Shown piece by piece: positions 52,912 to 61,544 of a DNA stretch of 64,000 nt (its first letter is position 1; every line of letters begins with the position of its first letter). The position numbers and the translations under genes were made by a program. This DNA is from JAAYVZ01 sp035384965 (GTDB lineage Bacteria; Acidobacteriota; Thermoanaerobaculia; Thermoanaerobaculales; Thermoanaerobaculaceae). The notes beneath the pieces are model-generated. The model worked only from the letters and a program-made list of their open reading frames with translations, was not told where the DNA came from and searched no databases. The stretch covers positions 1 through 64,000 of the forward strand of contig DAOOJE010000003.1 of NCBI GenBank assembly GCA_035384965.1, read 5' to 3'.

Positions 52912-53874
52912 ATGGGACACCGCCTGCGGACCCTCCGCCACGACCTCGGCTGGCTCGTCCTGCGGGGCTTTCTCGCCGCCGCCCGGCCCATGCCGTTGGG
53001 GTGGCTGCGGGCGCTCGGCAGCGGCGCCGGAGCGCTGGCGTCGCGGCTCGCGCGCGCCGATCGCGAGCGAGCGCTCGCCAACTTGCGGCGCGCCTTTCCC
53101 GAGCACGATGACACTTGGGCTTGGGTGACCCTGCGGGCCACGGCCCGACACTTGGGCGAACTCCTCGGCGAGATCGGCTGGCTGTGGTCGGCCGCGCCCG
53201 ACCGACTGACCGCCAGCACCGAGCTGGCCGGCCTCGAGCACCTCGCCGGTGACGGCGCGGGGCGGCACGGCGCGGTGCTCGTCACCGGCCACTGCGGCAA
53301 CTGGGAGTGGATGAACCTGGCGCTCGGGGCCTGCGGGATCCCGATGACCGTGGCCGCCCGCGAGGTGTACGACCCCCGCCTGGACAGGGTGGCCCGGCGG
53401 CTGCGGGGCCGCTTCGGCGGCGACACCGTGCTGCGCGGCCCCGAGGCCGGAGGGCGGCTCGTGCGTGCTCTCCGCAAGGGACGCGTCGCCGGGTTTCTCA
53501 TCGACCAGGACATCGACGCCCCCGGGGCGTTCGTCACGTTCTTCGGGAGCCCGGCGTGGACGCCGGTGGGCGCCGCCGTGCTCGCGCTGCGCACCGGCGC
53601 GCCCGTGGTCCCGGGGTTCGCCACCCGCCTCCCGGACGGCAGGATGCAGCTCCGCTTCGAACCCCCGCTCGCCCACCCCGAGGGCGGCACCCTGGAGGAA
53701 CGGGCAGCCCTGCTCACCGCGCGGCTCACGGCACGGATCGAGGCCCAGATCCGCTCGAGCCCGGCGCAGTGGGTGTGGATGCACCGCCGCTGGAAGCGCC
53801 GGCCGACGCCCGCCGACGTCGTCTGGGGCCCCGACGGCCCGCGGCCGGCGCCGCCCCCGGGACCGGCAGCGTAG
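52912..53874 (+). CDS. LpxL/HtrB-like lipid A acyltransferase
   Basis: 320 aa. The HX4E catalytic motif is HCGNWE; the second signature (GFLIDQDIDAPGAFVTFFG) and PVVPGFATRLPDG follow as in lauroyl/myristoyl acyltransferases. An N-terminal hydrophobic helix anchors it at the inner membrane. Adds a secondary acyl chain to lipid A, supporting a Gram-negative envelope. Its ATG (52912-52914) lies in CCATGG and overlaps, on the other strand, an alternative gmk ATG. Confidence 0.9.
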   Translation: MGHRLRTLRHDLGWLVLRGFLAAARPMPLGWLRALGSGAGALASRLARADRERALANLRRAFPEHDDTWAWVTLRATARHLGELLGEIGWLWSAAPDRLTASTELAGLEHLAGDGAGRHGAVLVTGHCGNWEWMNLALGACGIPMTVAAREVYDPRLDRVARRLRGRFGGDTVLRGPEAGGRLVRALRKGRVAGFLIDQDIDAPGAFVTFFGSPAWTPVGAAVLALRTGAPVVPGFATRLPDGRMQLRFEPPLAHPEGGTLEERAALLTARLTARIEAQIRSSPAQWVWMHRRWKRRPTPADVVWGPDGPRPAPPPGPAA

Positions 53875-53913
53875 AATGACCGAGCCGCGGCGTTCCGCGG
53901 CGGGAGGACAGGC

Positions 53914-54504
53914 ATGAAGAAGCTCGGTATCGGGTGCGCCGTCGTCGCCGTCGTCGTGCTCGTGCTCGCGGCGGTCGTCGCTCTCGGCTCGTACAACCGC
54001 CTGGTGGGCCTCGACGAGGCGGTCAAGGCCGCGTGGGGGCAGGTCGAGAACGTCTACCAGCGGCGGGCCGACCTCATCCCCAACCTGGTCGAGACGGTCA
54101 AGGGCGCCAGGGACTTCGAGCGGGAAACCCTGACCGCGGTCGTCGAGGCGCGCGCCAAGATCAGCCAGATCAGCCTCGGCCGCGTGCCCACCGCCGGTGA
54201 GCTGCAGCAGTTCCAGGCGGCCCAGGACGGCCTCTCGTCGGCCCTGTCGCGCCTGCTGGTGGTCGTCGAGCGCTACCCCGAGCTCAAGGCCACCGAAGCG
54301 TTCCGCGACCTGCAGGCGCAGCTCGAAGGCACCGAGAACCGCATCACCGTCGAGCGCAAGCGGTTCAACGAGGCGGCGCAAGCCTTCAACACTGCGCGCC
54401 GCCGCTTCCCGACGGTGCTCTTTGCCGGCCTGCTCGGCTTTTCGGAGCGGCCCTACTTCCAGGCCGTCCCGGGCTCCGAGCGGCCGCCGCAAGTGAAGTT
54501 CTAG
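53914..54504 (+). CDS. lemA: LemA family protein
   Basis: 196 aa. One N-terminal membrane helix (GCAVVAVVVLVLAAVVALGSYN) then the LemA helical domain: LDEAVKAAWGQVENVYQRRADLIPNLVETVKG and AQLEGTENRITVERKRFNEAAQAFNTARRRFP. GGGAGGACAGG precedes ATG 53914. Coupled with the downstream TPM gene (3-bp gap), a conserved pair of unknown exact role. Confidence 0.95.
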   Translation: MKKLGIGCAVVAVVVLVLAAVVALGSYNRLVGLDEAVKAAWGQVENVYQRRADLIPNLVETVKGARDFERETLTAVVEARAKISQISLGRVPTAGELQQFQAAQDGLSSALSRLLVVVERYPELKATEAFRDLQAQLEGTENRITVERKRFNEAAQAFNTARRRFPTVLFAGLLGFSERPYFQAVPGSERPPQVKF

Positions 54505-54507
54505 CCG

Positions 54508-55224
54508 ATGCGCGCCGTCGCCGGCGTCTGCTTTCTGGCCGCGGTGTCCGCGGCGGCGCTCGAGGTGCCGCCGGCGCCGACCGCCTGGGTCACGGACCAC
54601 GCCAGCGTGCTCGCACCCGACGAGACGGCGCGGCTCGACGCAAGGCTGCGCGAATTCGAGCAGCGCACGGGCCGCCAGGCGATCGCGGTGCTCTTCCCTT
54701 CTCTTGAGGGCGAGAGCCTCGAGGATTTCACGATGCGCTGCGCCGAGGCGTGGAAAGTGGGGCGCCGAGGGCTGGACGACGGCCTCATCTTCTTTGCGTT
54801 CATTCAGGACCGGCGGATGCGCCTCGAGGTCGGCTACGGCCTCGAGGAGAAGATCCCCGACGCCGTCGCCTCGCGGCTGCTCGCCGAGCAGGTGAGGCCG
54901 GCGTTCGCGCGCGGCGACTGGGCGGACGGACTCGAGGCGCTCGTTTCGAGCCTGGAGCGCCTGCTCGCCGGCGAGCCGCTCCCGCCTCCGGCGCGCCGCG
55001 GAGGCCGGGCCGTGCCGATCGGGCAGGTCCTCCTGCTGGTGGTGATCCTCCTGCTGCTCCAGGGTCTGGGCGGGCGCGGCCGGCGCGGGCGCCGGTCCGG
55101 CTTCTGGTGGGGCGGAGGCGGCGGCTGGGGATCCTCCGGCGGCAGCTGGGGAGGAGGCGGCTTCGGCGGCTTCTCCGGCGGCGGCGGCTCGTTCGGCGGA
55201 GGCGGCTCCTCCGGATCCTGGTAG
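54508..55224 (+). CDS. TPM-domain (YgcG-like) membrane protein with Gly-rich tail
   Basis: 238 aa. Signal peptide, then the TPM domain (WVTDHASVLAPDETARLDARLREFEQRTGRQAIAVLFP ... LDDGLIFFAFIQDRRMRLEVGYGLEEKIPD), one transmembrane segment (IGQVLLLVVILLLLQGL) and a Gly/Ser/Trp-rich C-terminus (GGGGGWGSSGGSWGGGGFGG) typical of this partner of LemA. Confidence 0.92.
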   Translation: MRAVAGVCFLAAVSAAALEVPPAPTAWVTDHASVLAPDETARLDARLREFEQRTGRQAIAVLFPSLEGESLEDFTMRCAEAWKVGRRGLDDGLIFFAFIQDRRMRLEVGYGLEEKIPDAVASRLLAEQVRPAFARGDWADGLEALVSSLERLLAGEPLPPPARRGGRAVPIGQVLLLVVILLLLQGLGGRGRRGRRSGFWWGGGGGWGSSGGSWGGGGFGGFSGGGGSFGGGGSSGSW

Positions 55225-55255
55225 GCCCCGCCAGGAAAGGCGCAGAGCCTCAGGG

Positions 55256-55315
55256 ACCCCAGTCGGCGCGGAGATCGACCTGCTGCTCGACAGCGGCGCG
55301 CCGTTGGCGATCGAG
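55256..55315 (+). pseudogene. Short remnant of a DUF4143-type ATPase
   Basis: The frame encodes TPVGAEIDLLLDSGAPLAIE, matching the nuclease-like C-terminal motif of AAA-DUF4143 proteins (GAEVDLVLE...LAIEVK). No other part of such a gene is present. It opens the decayed island. Confidence 0.35.
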
Positions 55316-55393
55316 AGCACGCACAGACTCGCAGCGAAGCTCGAGCGGAGGTTCCACCCCGCTGCCGAGACAGTGCAGCCGCAGCCTCCCCGC

Positions 55394-55792
55394 ATGGCAT
55401 ACCTCGACGTCGTGCTGGTCAAGCTGGCGCTCTGTACCTCCTGGGCCGCCTCCACCTTTGGCTGCTCCGCGATCGGCTCGAGGTGGGCCCATTTCGTTCT
55501 GGGTCTTGCCCTGTTGGCTGTCTACGTGCTGGTGGCGATCGTGCTCTGCCGCGCCTCGTCGTGGCCCGGGCGCCCGGCCACCCCCATTGCAGTGTGGTCA
55601 TTCAGTGCGCCTTTTCTTGAGGTCGCCGCTTTCGTGCTGGCCCGCGCAGTGCAGAAGACGACGCCACTCGCAGCCTGGGTACTCAGTTGGGTTGTCGTTC
55701 TCGTGGTCATTGTTTCGCCAGGACTGATCTGGCTGCAATTCGAGCGCTCGCTCACCACACGGATCCAGGAACTTGCAGGGTTGTCGCACTGA
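55394..55792 (+). CDS. Hypothetical four-span membrane protein
   Basis: 132 aa with four hydrophobic helices (VVLVKLALCTSWAASTFG, FVLGLALLAVYVLVAIVLC, FSAPFLEVAAFVLARAV, WVLSWVVVLVVIVSPGLIWL). No family recognised and no Shine-Dalgarno. Base composition is less GC-rich than its neighbours, consistent with acquired DNA. It could be a genuine small gene or part of the decayed island. Confidence 0.45.
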   Translation: MAYLDVVLVKLALCTSWAASTFGCSAIGSRWAHFVLGLALLAVYVLVAIVLCRASSWPGRPATPIAVWSFSAPFLEVAAFVLARAVQKTTPLAAWVLSWVVVLVVIVSPGLIWLQFERSLTTRIQELAGLSH

Positions 55793-55818
55793 GGGACGCT
55801 GCAAGCTGCTGCCGTGGA

Positions 55819-56037
55819 TCAGGCTCGGGCGCTTCGTGGGGCTGCACGGGAGCTTCCGAACCTGATTCGCTGCAGCAGCGCGCGCAGCCGCGACCACGTC
55901 ATCCCTGCCTGGATCTCGGCGACCCTGATCAACCCGAGCCCCAGCCAGCACAGGATCTCGTGCGCCCGGATACGCTGCTCCTTGCGGTGGCACACCGGCC
56001 GCGACTCCAGCGTCTTTTTCGCGGATGCTGCCGACAA
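55819..56037 (-). pseudogene. IS1634/IS4-type transposase C-terminal remnant
   Basis: The minus frame reads TLESRPVCHRKEQRIRAHEILCWLGLGLIRVAE ... TWSRLRALLQRIRF, the typical C-terminus of IS1634-type DDE transposases (RPVYHRxEERIRAHVLLCWLALLLxRVAE). The N-terminus and catalytic DDE core are missing and no inverted repeats were found, so it is a fossil. Confidence 0.6.
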
Positions 56038-56040
56038 GGC

Positions 56041-56474
56041 GCTCGGGGGACGCCCCGGTCGACCTCAAGGCCCGGCGACAGGCCGGCACGCTCGACGTGC
56101 TGTCGTGCCGCTTCGAGGCCGCCGCGCCCGGCGCCACCGACCGCGAGGCCGTGCGCACCGCCCTCTCGCGCCACGCGACCGCCCTCGGCCTCGCCGTCCA
56201 GCCGCCGAACTGATGTCCGCGGCTCACCGCGCAGCCCGACCGGGCGACATCCGAACCTCGTCGTACCGCCCCGACGTCGCCGGCAGGGCACCCAGCGCGA
56301 CCAGAGCAACGCTCGCGCGCGGCAGCAGCACGGCACTCCGATTGGTGACCATCCCGAGCGACGAGCCGCGGAAGCAGACCTGCGCCAGCGCACGCTGCGC
56401 GTCGTCCGGCGATGTGCTCGTACGGGACCCCGGCAGCGGTCGCGATGCCGTGCATCTCCTCTGAGGGGTAGGCC
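56041..56474. other. Decayed DNA without an intact gene
   Basis: Contains short open frames on both strands only: plus-strand LKARRQAGTLDVLSCRFEAA... to a stop at 56213, and a minus-strand end ALAQVCFRGSSLGMVTNRSAVLLP... stopping at 56224. Neither has a plausible start or a recognisable domain. They look like eroded ends of accessory genes. Confidence 0.4.
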
Positions 56475-56824
56475 GTGGAGTTCCTGGCGGACGAGAGCTG
56501 CGACTTCGCGGTGGCCCGGGCATTGCGAGCGTCGGGTCACGATATGCGTGCTGTCGCGGAGCTCTGGCCCGGCGCGGAGGGCAGCCGGGTCATGTGCGAG
56601 GCGTGCCAACAGAACCGTGTGCTCCTCACCGAGGACCAGGGCTTCGGCAGCTCGTGTTCGCAGCCAATCACACGGCCGGAGGCGTCATCTTCGTCCGCTT
56701 ACCTGCAACTGCGGGAGCGGCGATGGCGACAGGGGTCGTCGACCTGGCGTCCCGGTACCACAACGAGCTCGTGGGTCACTTCGTGATTCTGCAACCAGGG
56801 CGCGCACGGATAGCGCGATTCTGA
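56475..56824 (+). pseudogene. DUF5615 PIN-like toxin gene, frameshifted
   Basis: The first frame gives MEFLADESCDFAVARALRASGHD ... VLLTEDQGFG; the second continues QLVFAANHTAGGVIFVRLP ... LVGHFVILQPGRARIARF to a stop at 56824. Together they form a complete ~115-aa DUF5615 (PIN-like) protein after restoring one base near 56645. Such proteins are usually toxin-like partners in toxin-antitoxin pairs; no antitoxin gene is visible upstream. Confidence 0.75.
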
Positions 56825-56908
56825 GAGCCGGTTGCGCGGACGGTCCGGCCACGGCTCGGACCGAGTCGGCTCGTCCAGCGGCTGTGATTGCGGGGGCCCG
56901 CGCTCGGG

Positions 56909-57409
56909 TCAGGAGATCTCGAGGTACGTGGCGCGCTTGGCCCCGCACACCGGGCAGGTGTCCGGCGCCTCGCCGACGAAGGTGTCGCCGCACACCGGGC
57001 ACACCCAGATCCTGGCCTCCGCGAGGTCGTGGCCGGCCTTCACGGCGGCGAGCGCCTTCTGGTACAGCCCGTGATGGACCTCCTCGACGGCCATGGCGTT
57101 GCGGAACGAGATGAGCGCCGGCTTGTTGCCCTCCGCCTCGGCCTGGGCGACGAACCCCGGGTACATGCTCTGGAACTCGTACCCCTCGCCCGCGATCGCG
57201 GTCTCGAGGTTCTCTGCGGTGGTCTTGATCCCGCCCATGACGCGCAGGTGGGCGTGAGCGTGGATCGTCTCGGCCTCGGCGGCAGCGCGGAACAGCTTCG
57301 CCACCATGGCGAACCCGTCGGCCTGCGCCTTCTTCGCGAAGGCGAGGTACTTGCGGTTGGCCTGGCTCTCGCCGGCGAAAGCGTCCTTCAGGTTGTCGAT
57401 GGTTGGCAT
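56909..57409 (-). CDS. Rubrerythrin
   Basis: 166 aa. N-terminal ferritin-like diiron domain (AGESQANRKYLAFAKKA, AAEAETIHAHAHL, AMAVEEVHH) and C-terminal rubredoxin-like iron site CPVCGD...CPVCG. Reduces hydrogen peroxide in anaerobes. ATG 57409 with GAGGGGAGA upstream. An intact gene within an otherwise decayed segment. Confidence 0.96.
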   Translation of the reverse strand: MPTIDNLKDAFAGESQANRKYLAFAKKAQADGFAMVAKLFRAAAEAETIHAHAHLRVMGGIKTTAENLETAIAGEGYEFQSMYPGFVAQAEAEGNKPALISFRNAMAVEEVHHGLYQKALAAVKAGHDLAEARIWVCPVCGDTFVGEAPDTCPVCGAKRATYLEIS

Positions 57410-57536
57410 CGTCTCCCCTCCCTTGTGCGGATCTTCACACAGCCCCGGGCCGCCGGGCAACCCGGCCGCGGGGAGTGGGCGGCAGACCCGGCCGGTTCTT
57501 CCGGCCGGGCGCCGCGGCAGGGAGGTTCGACGACGA

Positions 57537-57837
57537 TGGCGGAGCTGAAGACCAGGCCGACGAGCGAGGCGGCGGCGGCGTTCCTCGATTGCGTTGCGGA
57601 CGAGCGGCGGCGGAAGGACTGCTCCACCGTCGTGGAGCTGATGCGCGAGGCGACCGGGCCGAACCGGTGATGTGGGGTCCCTCCATCGTCGGGTTCGGAC
57701 GGTTTCGGTGCCGTCACGCCAGCGGGCGCGACGGCCAGTGGATGGTGATGGGGTTCGCACCGCGCGAGCAGGACCTCACGCTCAACGGACGGCCCGTCAC
57801 TGTCTTCTTCACCGTGACCGTGCGCTTCCAGTGCTGA
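57537..57837 (+). pseudogene. DUF1801 protein, frameshifted and truncated
   Basis: First frame: MAELKTRPTSEAAAAFLDCVADERRRKDCSTVVELMREATG, then a stop; the next frame continues MWGPSIVGFGRF...SGRDGQWMVMGFAPREQDLTL. The join fits DUF1801 (YdhG-like) proteins after restoring one base near 57655. After DLTL the family C-terminus is replaced by unrelated sequence ending at 57837, so it is also truncated. Confidence 0.75.
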
Positions 57838-58182
57838 GCCGGCCGACGCGGTGCGCGCGGGTCGTGACGCGCTCCGCTACCTGGCAGCCGCGGTGTGGCG
57901 GCAGCAGCCGCCGGATGTTTCGCTGCCGACGTCCAGAGAGCGGGATCGTGCCGACCCGCGCGGCCCGGCGCCGCGCCCGGTAGCCGCTTTCGTACACCAC
58001 CTCGGCGGGCTCTGCTCACGCCACGTGCGGATCCTCCCGGGGGCAAGCCAGGAGGCAGGAGGGCGACCGCCGCGCCACGTGGGGGGCGCGGGGGCACGCC
58101 TTCGATCTTCGACGGGGTGGACGGGAGCGGTCCTCGTGTACCATCCCCTGATGCGCCGCCGGGGGCGGCGGGGGGAGGGGCA
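57838..58182. other. Gene-free stretch before mtaD
   Basis: No gene or remnant that I can identify. The only signal is TACCAT at 58139-58144, a -10-like hexamer 38 nt before the deaminase ATG. Confidence 0.4.
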
Positions 58183-59496
58183 ATGGAGTGCGACCTCATC
58201 ATCACCAACGGGACCGTGCTGAGCATGGTGCCGGGAAGCCGGCCGCTGGCCGACGGCGCGGTGGCGACAAGCGGCGGCCGCATCGTGGCGGTGGCTCCGG
58301 CGGCGGAGCTTCTCGAACACGCCCCGACCACGACGCTCCTCGATGCCGGCGGCGGGCTGATTCTCCCGGGGTTCGTCAACACCCACACTCACCTGGCGAT
58401 GACGCTGCTGCGCGGGCTCGCCGATGACCTGCTGCTGCAGGAATGGCTGTCGCAGCACATCTGGCCGGCGGAAGGGGCGCACATGCGCCCGGACACGGTG
58501 GCGATCGGAACTCGCCTGGCGGCCGCGGAGTGCATCCGGGCGGGCGTCACCACGGTTTGCGACATGTACTTCTTCGGCGCCACGATCGGCGAGCTGCTGG
58601 CCGAGGTGGGGTTGCGGGCCGTGGTCTCGGAGGGGCTGCTCGACCACCCGACGCCGGCCGCGGCCGACCCGGAGGACGGGCTGCGCCTGTCGCGGGAGCT
58701 GCTCGAGCGCTTCCGCTCGCACCCGCTGGTCTCTGGCGCGCTGGCCCCACATGCCCCCTACTCGCTGTCCGCTGCTTACCTCGTGAAGGCCGCGGAGCTC
58801 GCCGAGGATTTCGGCGCTCCGCTCATGATCCACCTCGCCGAGACCCGCAGGGAGGTGGACGAGGTGCTGCGCGGCAAGGGGGTGACGCCGGCCGCCTACC
58901 TCGCGGACCTCGGCATCCTCTCCGAGCGCACGATTGCCGCCCACTGCGTCCATGTCTCCCCCGACGACCTGGAGCTGCTGGCCGAGCAGGGGGTCGGCGT
59001 GGCCGCCAACCCCGTCTCGAACCTCAAGCTCTCGAGCGGGGTGGCGCCAGTGCCGCAGATGCTCCAGGCCGGGGTCAAGGTCGGTTTCGGCACCGACGGC
59101 GCGGCTTCCAACAACACTCTCGACCTGCTCCGTGACGCGCAGCTCGCCGCTCTGCTGTACAAGGGCGTTTCCGGCTCGCCGACCTGCCTGCCGGCCCGCC
59201 AGCTCGCCGAGATGCTCACCCTCGGCGGCGCCCGCGTGCTCGGGCTCGACGACCGGATCGGTACGCTCGAAGTCGGGAAGGAGGCCGACGTCGTGTGCCT
59301 CGGCGTCGATGCCCCCCACGCCACGCCGTTGCACGAGCCGTACTCGCACCTCGCCTACTCGGCGCGGGCAGCGGACGTCGTGCATGTCGTGGTGCGGGGG
59401 AGGGTCCTGATGCAGAACCGGCAGCTGCTCACGATCGACGAGGCCGCGACGCTCGCGCAGGCGCGCCGCGTGGCGGCGGCGATCGCTCGGCGGTGA
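58183..59496 (+). CDS. mtaD: Amidohydrolase of the MTA/SAH deaminase family
   Basis: 437 aa. TIM-barrel metal motifs: VNTHTHLAMTLLRG, HAPYSLS, MIHLAETRREVD, AAHCVHVSPDD, and GTDGAASNNTLDLL. The family deaminates 5'-methylthioadenosine or S-adenosylhomocysteine to the inosine forms; related members act on other N-ribosyl bases. GGGGGAGGGG is upstream of ATG 58183. It ends immediately next to the convergent PilZ gene (TGA|TCA, no gap). Confidence 0.9.
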   Translation: MECDLIITNGTVLSMVPGSRPLADGAVATSGGRIVAVAPAAELLEHAPTTTLLDAGGGLILPGFVNTHTHLAMTLLRGLADDLLLQEWLSQHIWPAEGAHMRPDTVAIGTRLAAAECIRAGVTTVCDMYFFGATIGELLAEVGLRAVVSEGLLDHPTPAAADPEDGLRLSRELLERFRSHPLVSGALAPHAPYSLSAAYLVKAAELAEDFGAPLMIHLAETRREVDEVLRGKGVTPAAYLADLGILSERTIAAHCVHVSPDDLELLAEQGVGVAANPVSNLKLSSGVAPVPQMLQAGVKVGFGTDGAASNNTLDLLRDAQLAALLYKGVSGSPTCLPARQLAEMLTLGGARVLGLDDRIGTLEVGKEADVVCLGVDAPHATPLHEPYSHLAYSARAADVVHVVVRGRVLMQNRQLLTIDEAATLAQARRVAAAIARR

Positions 59497-60072
59497 TCAG
59501 CCCTCGTCGACCACGACGAGCGGGTCGGTCGCCTCGGCCTGCGGGTCACCGGACGGCAGCTCGGGGGCGATGCGCCTTTCGGCCTCGCGCATCATGGCGT
59601 TGAACACGCCGGTGTCGAACTTGATCTTGACCGGGCCGTTGACCGGGGCGCGCCGCGGCTCGCCATCGTCGCCGGTCAGGATCTGGAGCTCGAACTCCTC
59701 CTCCGCCTCGACCGGTTCTTCGGGGAGTGGCGGCGGGTTCTGGTAAAAGAACGCCGTGGAAAGCCGGGCCAGGACCTCGGGCGGGACATCGGAAAACTCG
59801 ACGCCGGCGCGGTACAGCAGCACGCGCTGCTCCTTCTCGTCGAGGCCGAACCCCCAGGCTTTGCACCGGCGGACCACCGAGCGGATCGTCACTTCGCCGT
59901 CCGGCAAGGCGATGCGCAGGTCGCAACTGGTGAGGGGGCGGAGCGACGTCGTTACCTCGAGCTGGGCGCCATGTGAAGAAATGTCCAGCACCCTCGCAGG
60001 CAAAGCGGCCTTGACCTTGGCCGGCACTGGCTGCGGCACCTCGACCCTCGGAACCGCTCGGCGTTCGTTCAT
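59497..60072 (-). CDS. PilZ-domain protein
   Basis: 191 aa. The c-di-GMP binding residues are RxxxR in ERRAVPR at the N-terminus and DISSHGAQLE (D/NxSxxG) about 30 residues later, completed by VLLYRAGVEFSDVPP. The C-terminal ~80 residues are acidic and unrecognised. Likely a c-di-GMP effector, possibly downstream of the HD-GYP enzyme elsewhere in the window (inference). ATG 60072 is preferred over 60102, since a TATTTT -10 sits upstream. Confidence 0.85.
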   Translation of the reverse strand: MNERRAVPRVEVPQPVPAKVKAALPARVLDISSHGAQLEVTTSLRPLTSCDLRIALPDGEVTIRSVVRRCKAWGFGLDEKEQRVLLYRAGVEFSDVPPEVLARLSTAFFYQNPPPLPEEPVEAEEEFELQILTGDDGEPRRAPVNGPVKIKFDTGVFNAMMREAERRIAPELPSGDPQAEATDPLVVVDEG

Positions 60073-60171
60073 GGGACGCTCCTCACCCTCGCTGCACTTC
60101 AAAAATAGGTCACTTCGCGCGGAAATTCCAGGGGGGCTCCACCCCAGGCGGGCTGGCGCCGGCCGGCCGTG

Positions 60172-61497
60172 TCAGGCCGCACTCTGCGGGCGCACCGCGC
60201 GGCCGACGCAGTCGTACTGAAAGCCGAATTCGCGCATGCGCTCCGGCTCGTACACGTTGCGCAGGTCGACGATGCGCGGCACCCGCAGCAGCGACTTGAG
60301 GCGCTCGAGGTCGAGCGACCGGAACTGGTTCCACTCGGTCATGATGATGAGGCAATCGACCCCCTGCGCCACGTCGTACGCGTCCTGGCAGTACGTCATG
60401 CCGGCCGGGAGAACCTCGCGGGCGTTGTCCATGGCTGCGGGATCGTAGGCGCGCACCGCCGCCGCCTCGGGCACCAACGCCTCGAGAATCGGGATCGCCG
60501 GCGCCTCGCGCATGTCGTCCGTTTCCGGCTTGAACGCCAGGCCGAGCACGCCCAGTGTCAGCCCGGCGACCGACCCGCCGCACGCCGCCCGGATCTTGTC
60601 GATCATGCGCCGCTTGATATCCTCGTTGACCTTGACCACGGTCTCCACGATCTCGAACGGGCACCCGGCCTGGCGAGCGATGTCGGTCACCGCCTTGGTG
60701 TCCTTCGGGAAGCAGGAGCCGCCGTAGCCGGGGCCCGGGTGCAGGAACTTGGGCCCGATGCGGCCGTCGAGGCCCATCCCCTTGGCCACGTGGTGCACGT
60801 CCGCGCCCAGCCGCTCGCACAGCCGCGCCACCTCGTTGATGAACGTGATCTTGGTAGCCAGGAAGGCGTTCGAGGCATACTTGATGAGTTCGGACGACTC
60901 GACGTTGGTGATGACGAACGGGGTCTCGATGAGGTACAGCGGGGCGTAAATGTCCTTCATGATCGCCACGGCCTGCGGGTCGCGGGCGCCGATGACCACG
61001 CGGTCGGGCCGCATGAAGTCGGAGATCGCCGAGCCCTCGCGCAGGAACTCGGGATTGGACACGACCGAGAACGGGAAGCGGTTGTTCCGCTCCCTGATGA
61101 CCCTCTCGATGAGCTGGCCGGTGCCGATCGGCACCGTCGACTTGGTGACGATCACCTTGTAGCCGTCCATGTAGTCGGCGATCGCCTCCGCAACCTGCAC
61201 GACGTACGTGAGGTCGGCCGACCCGTCCTCCTTCGGCGGCGTGCCGACGGCAATGAACACCGCCAGAGCCTTCTCGACCGCTTCCTTCAGGTCGGTGGTG
61301 AAGTGCAGCCGGCCGGCTTTGGCGTTCTTGGCGATGATGGCGTCGAGCCCCGGCTCGTAGATCGGCACCTCGCCGCGCCTGAGCATGGCGATCTTGCGCT
61401 CGTCTTTGTCGACACAGGTCACGTACATGCCGAAATCGGCCAGGCACGCTCCCGTCACCAGCCCCACGTACCCACTCCCGACCACCGTGATGTGCAT
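60172..61497 (-). CDS. ugd: UDP-glucose 6-dehydrogenase
   Basis: 441 aa. GSGYVGLVTGACLADFG (NAD loop), catalytic Cys in GPGYGGSCFPKDT, and SNPEFLREG are all present. Oxidises UDP-glucose to UDP-glucuronate for envelope polysaccharide. GGGAGGC precedes ATG 61497. A short G-rich hairpin at about 60133-60145 follows its stop. Confidence 0.96.
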   Translation of the reverse strand: MHITVVGSGYVGLVTGACLADFGMYVTCVDKDERKIAMLRRGEVPIYEPGLDAIIAKNAKAGRLHFTTDLKEAVEKALAVFIAVGTPPKEDGSADLTYVVQVAEAIADYMDGYKVIVTKSTVPIGTGQLIERVIRERNNRFPFSVVSNPEFLREGSAISDFMRPDRVVIGARDPQAVAIMKDIYAPLYLIETPFVITNVESSELIKYASNAFLATKITFINEVARLCERLGADVHHVAKGMGLDGRIGPKFLHPGPGYGGSCFPKDTKAVTDIARQAGCPFEIVETVVKVNEDIKRRMIDKIRAACGGSVAGLTLGVLGLAFKPETDDMREAPAIPILEALVPEAAAVRAYDPAAMDNAREVLPAGMTYCQDAYDVAQGVDCLIIMTEWNQFRSLDLERLKSLLRVPRIVDLRNVYEPERMREFGFQYDCVGRAVRPQSAA

Positions 61498-61544
61498 GAA
61501 GAAGCCTCCCGGGCGGACGCCGCGGCGCCGCGCGACCGGGAAGT

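Noticed and set aside
52255..55455. 1,066-codon minus-strand frame across lpxL-like, lemA and TPM genes
   Set aside because: Antisense of three well-supported genes; composition is antisense-like and no motif is present.
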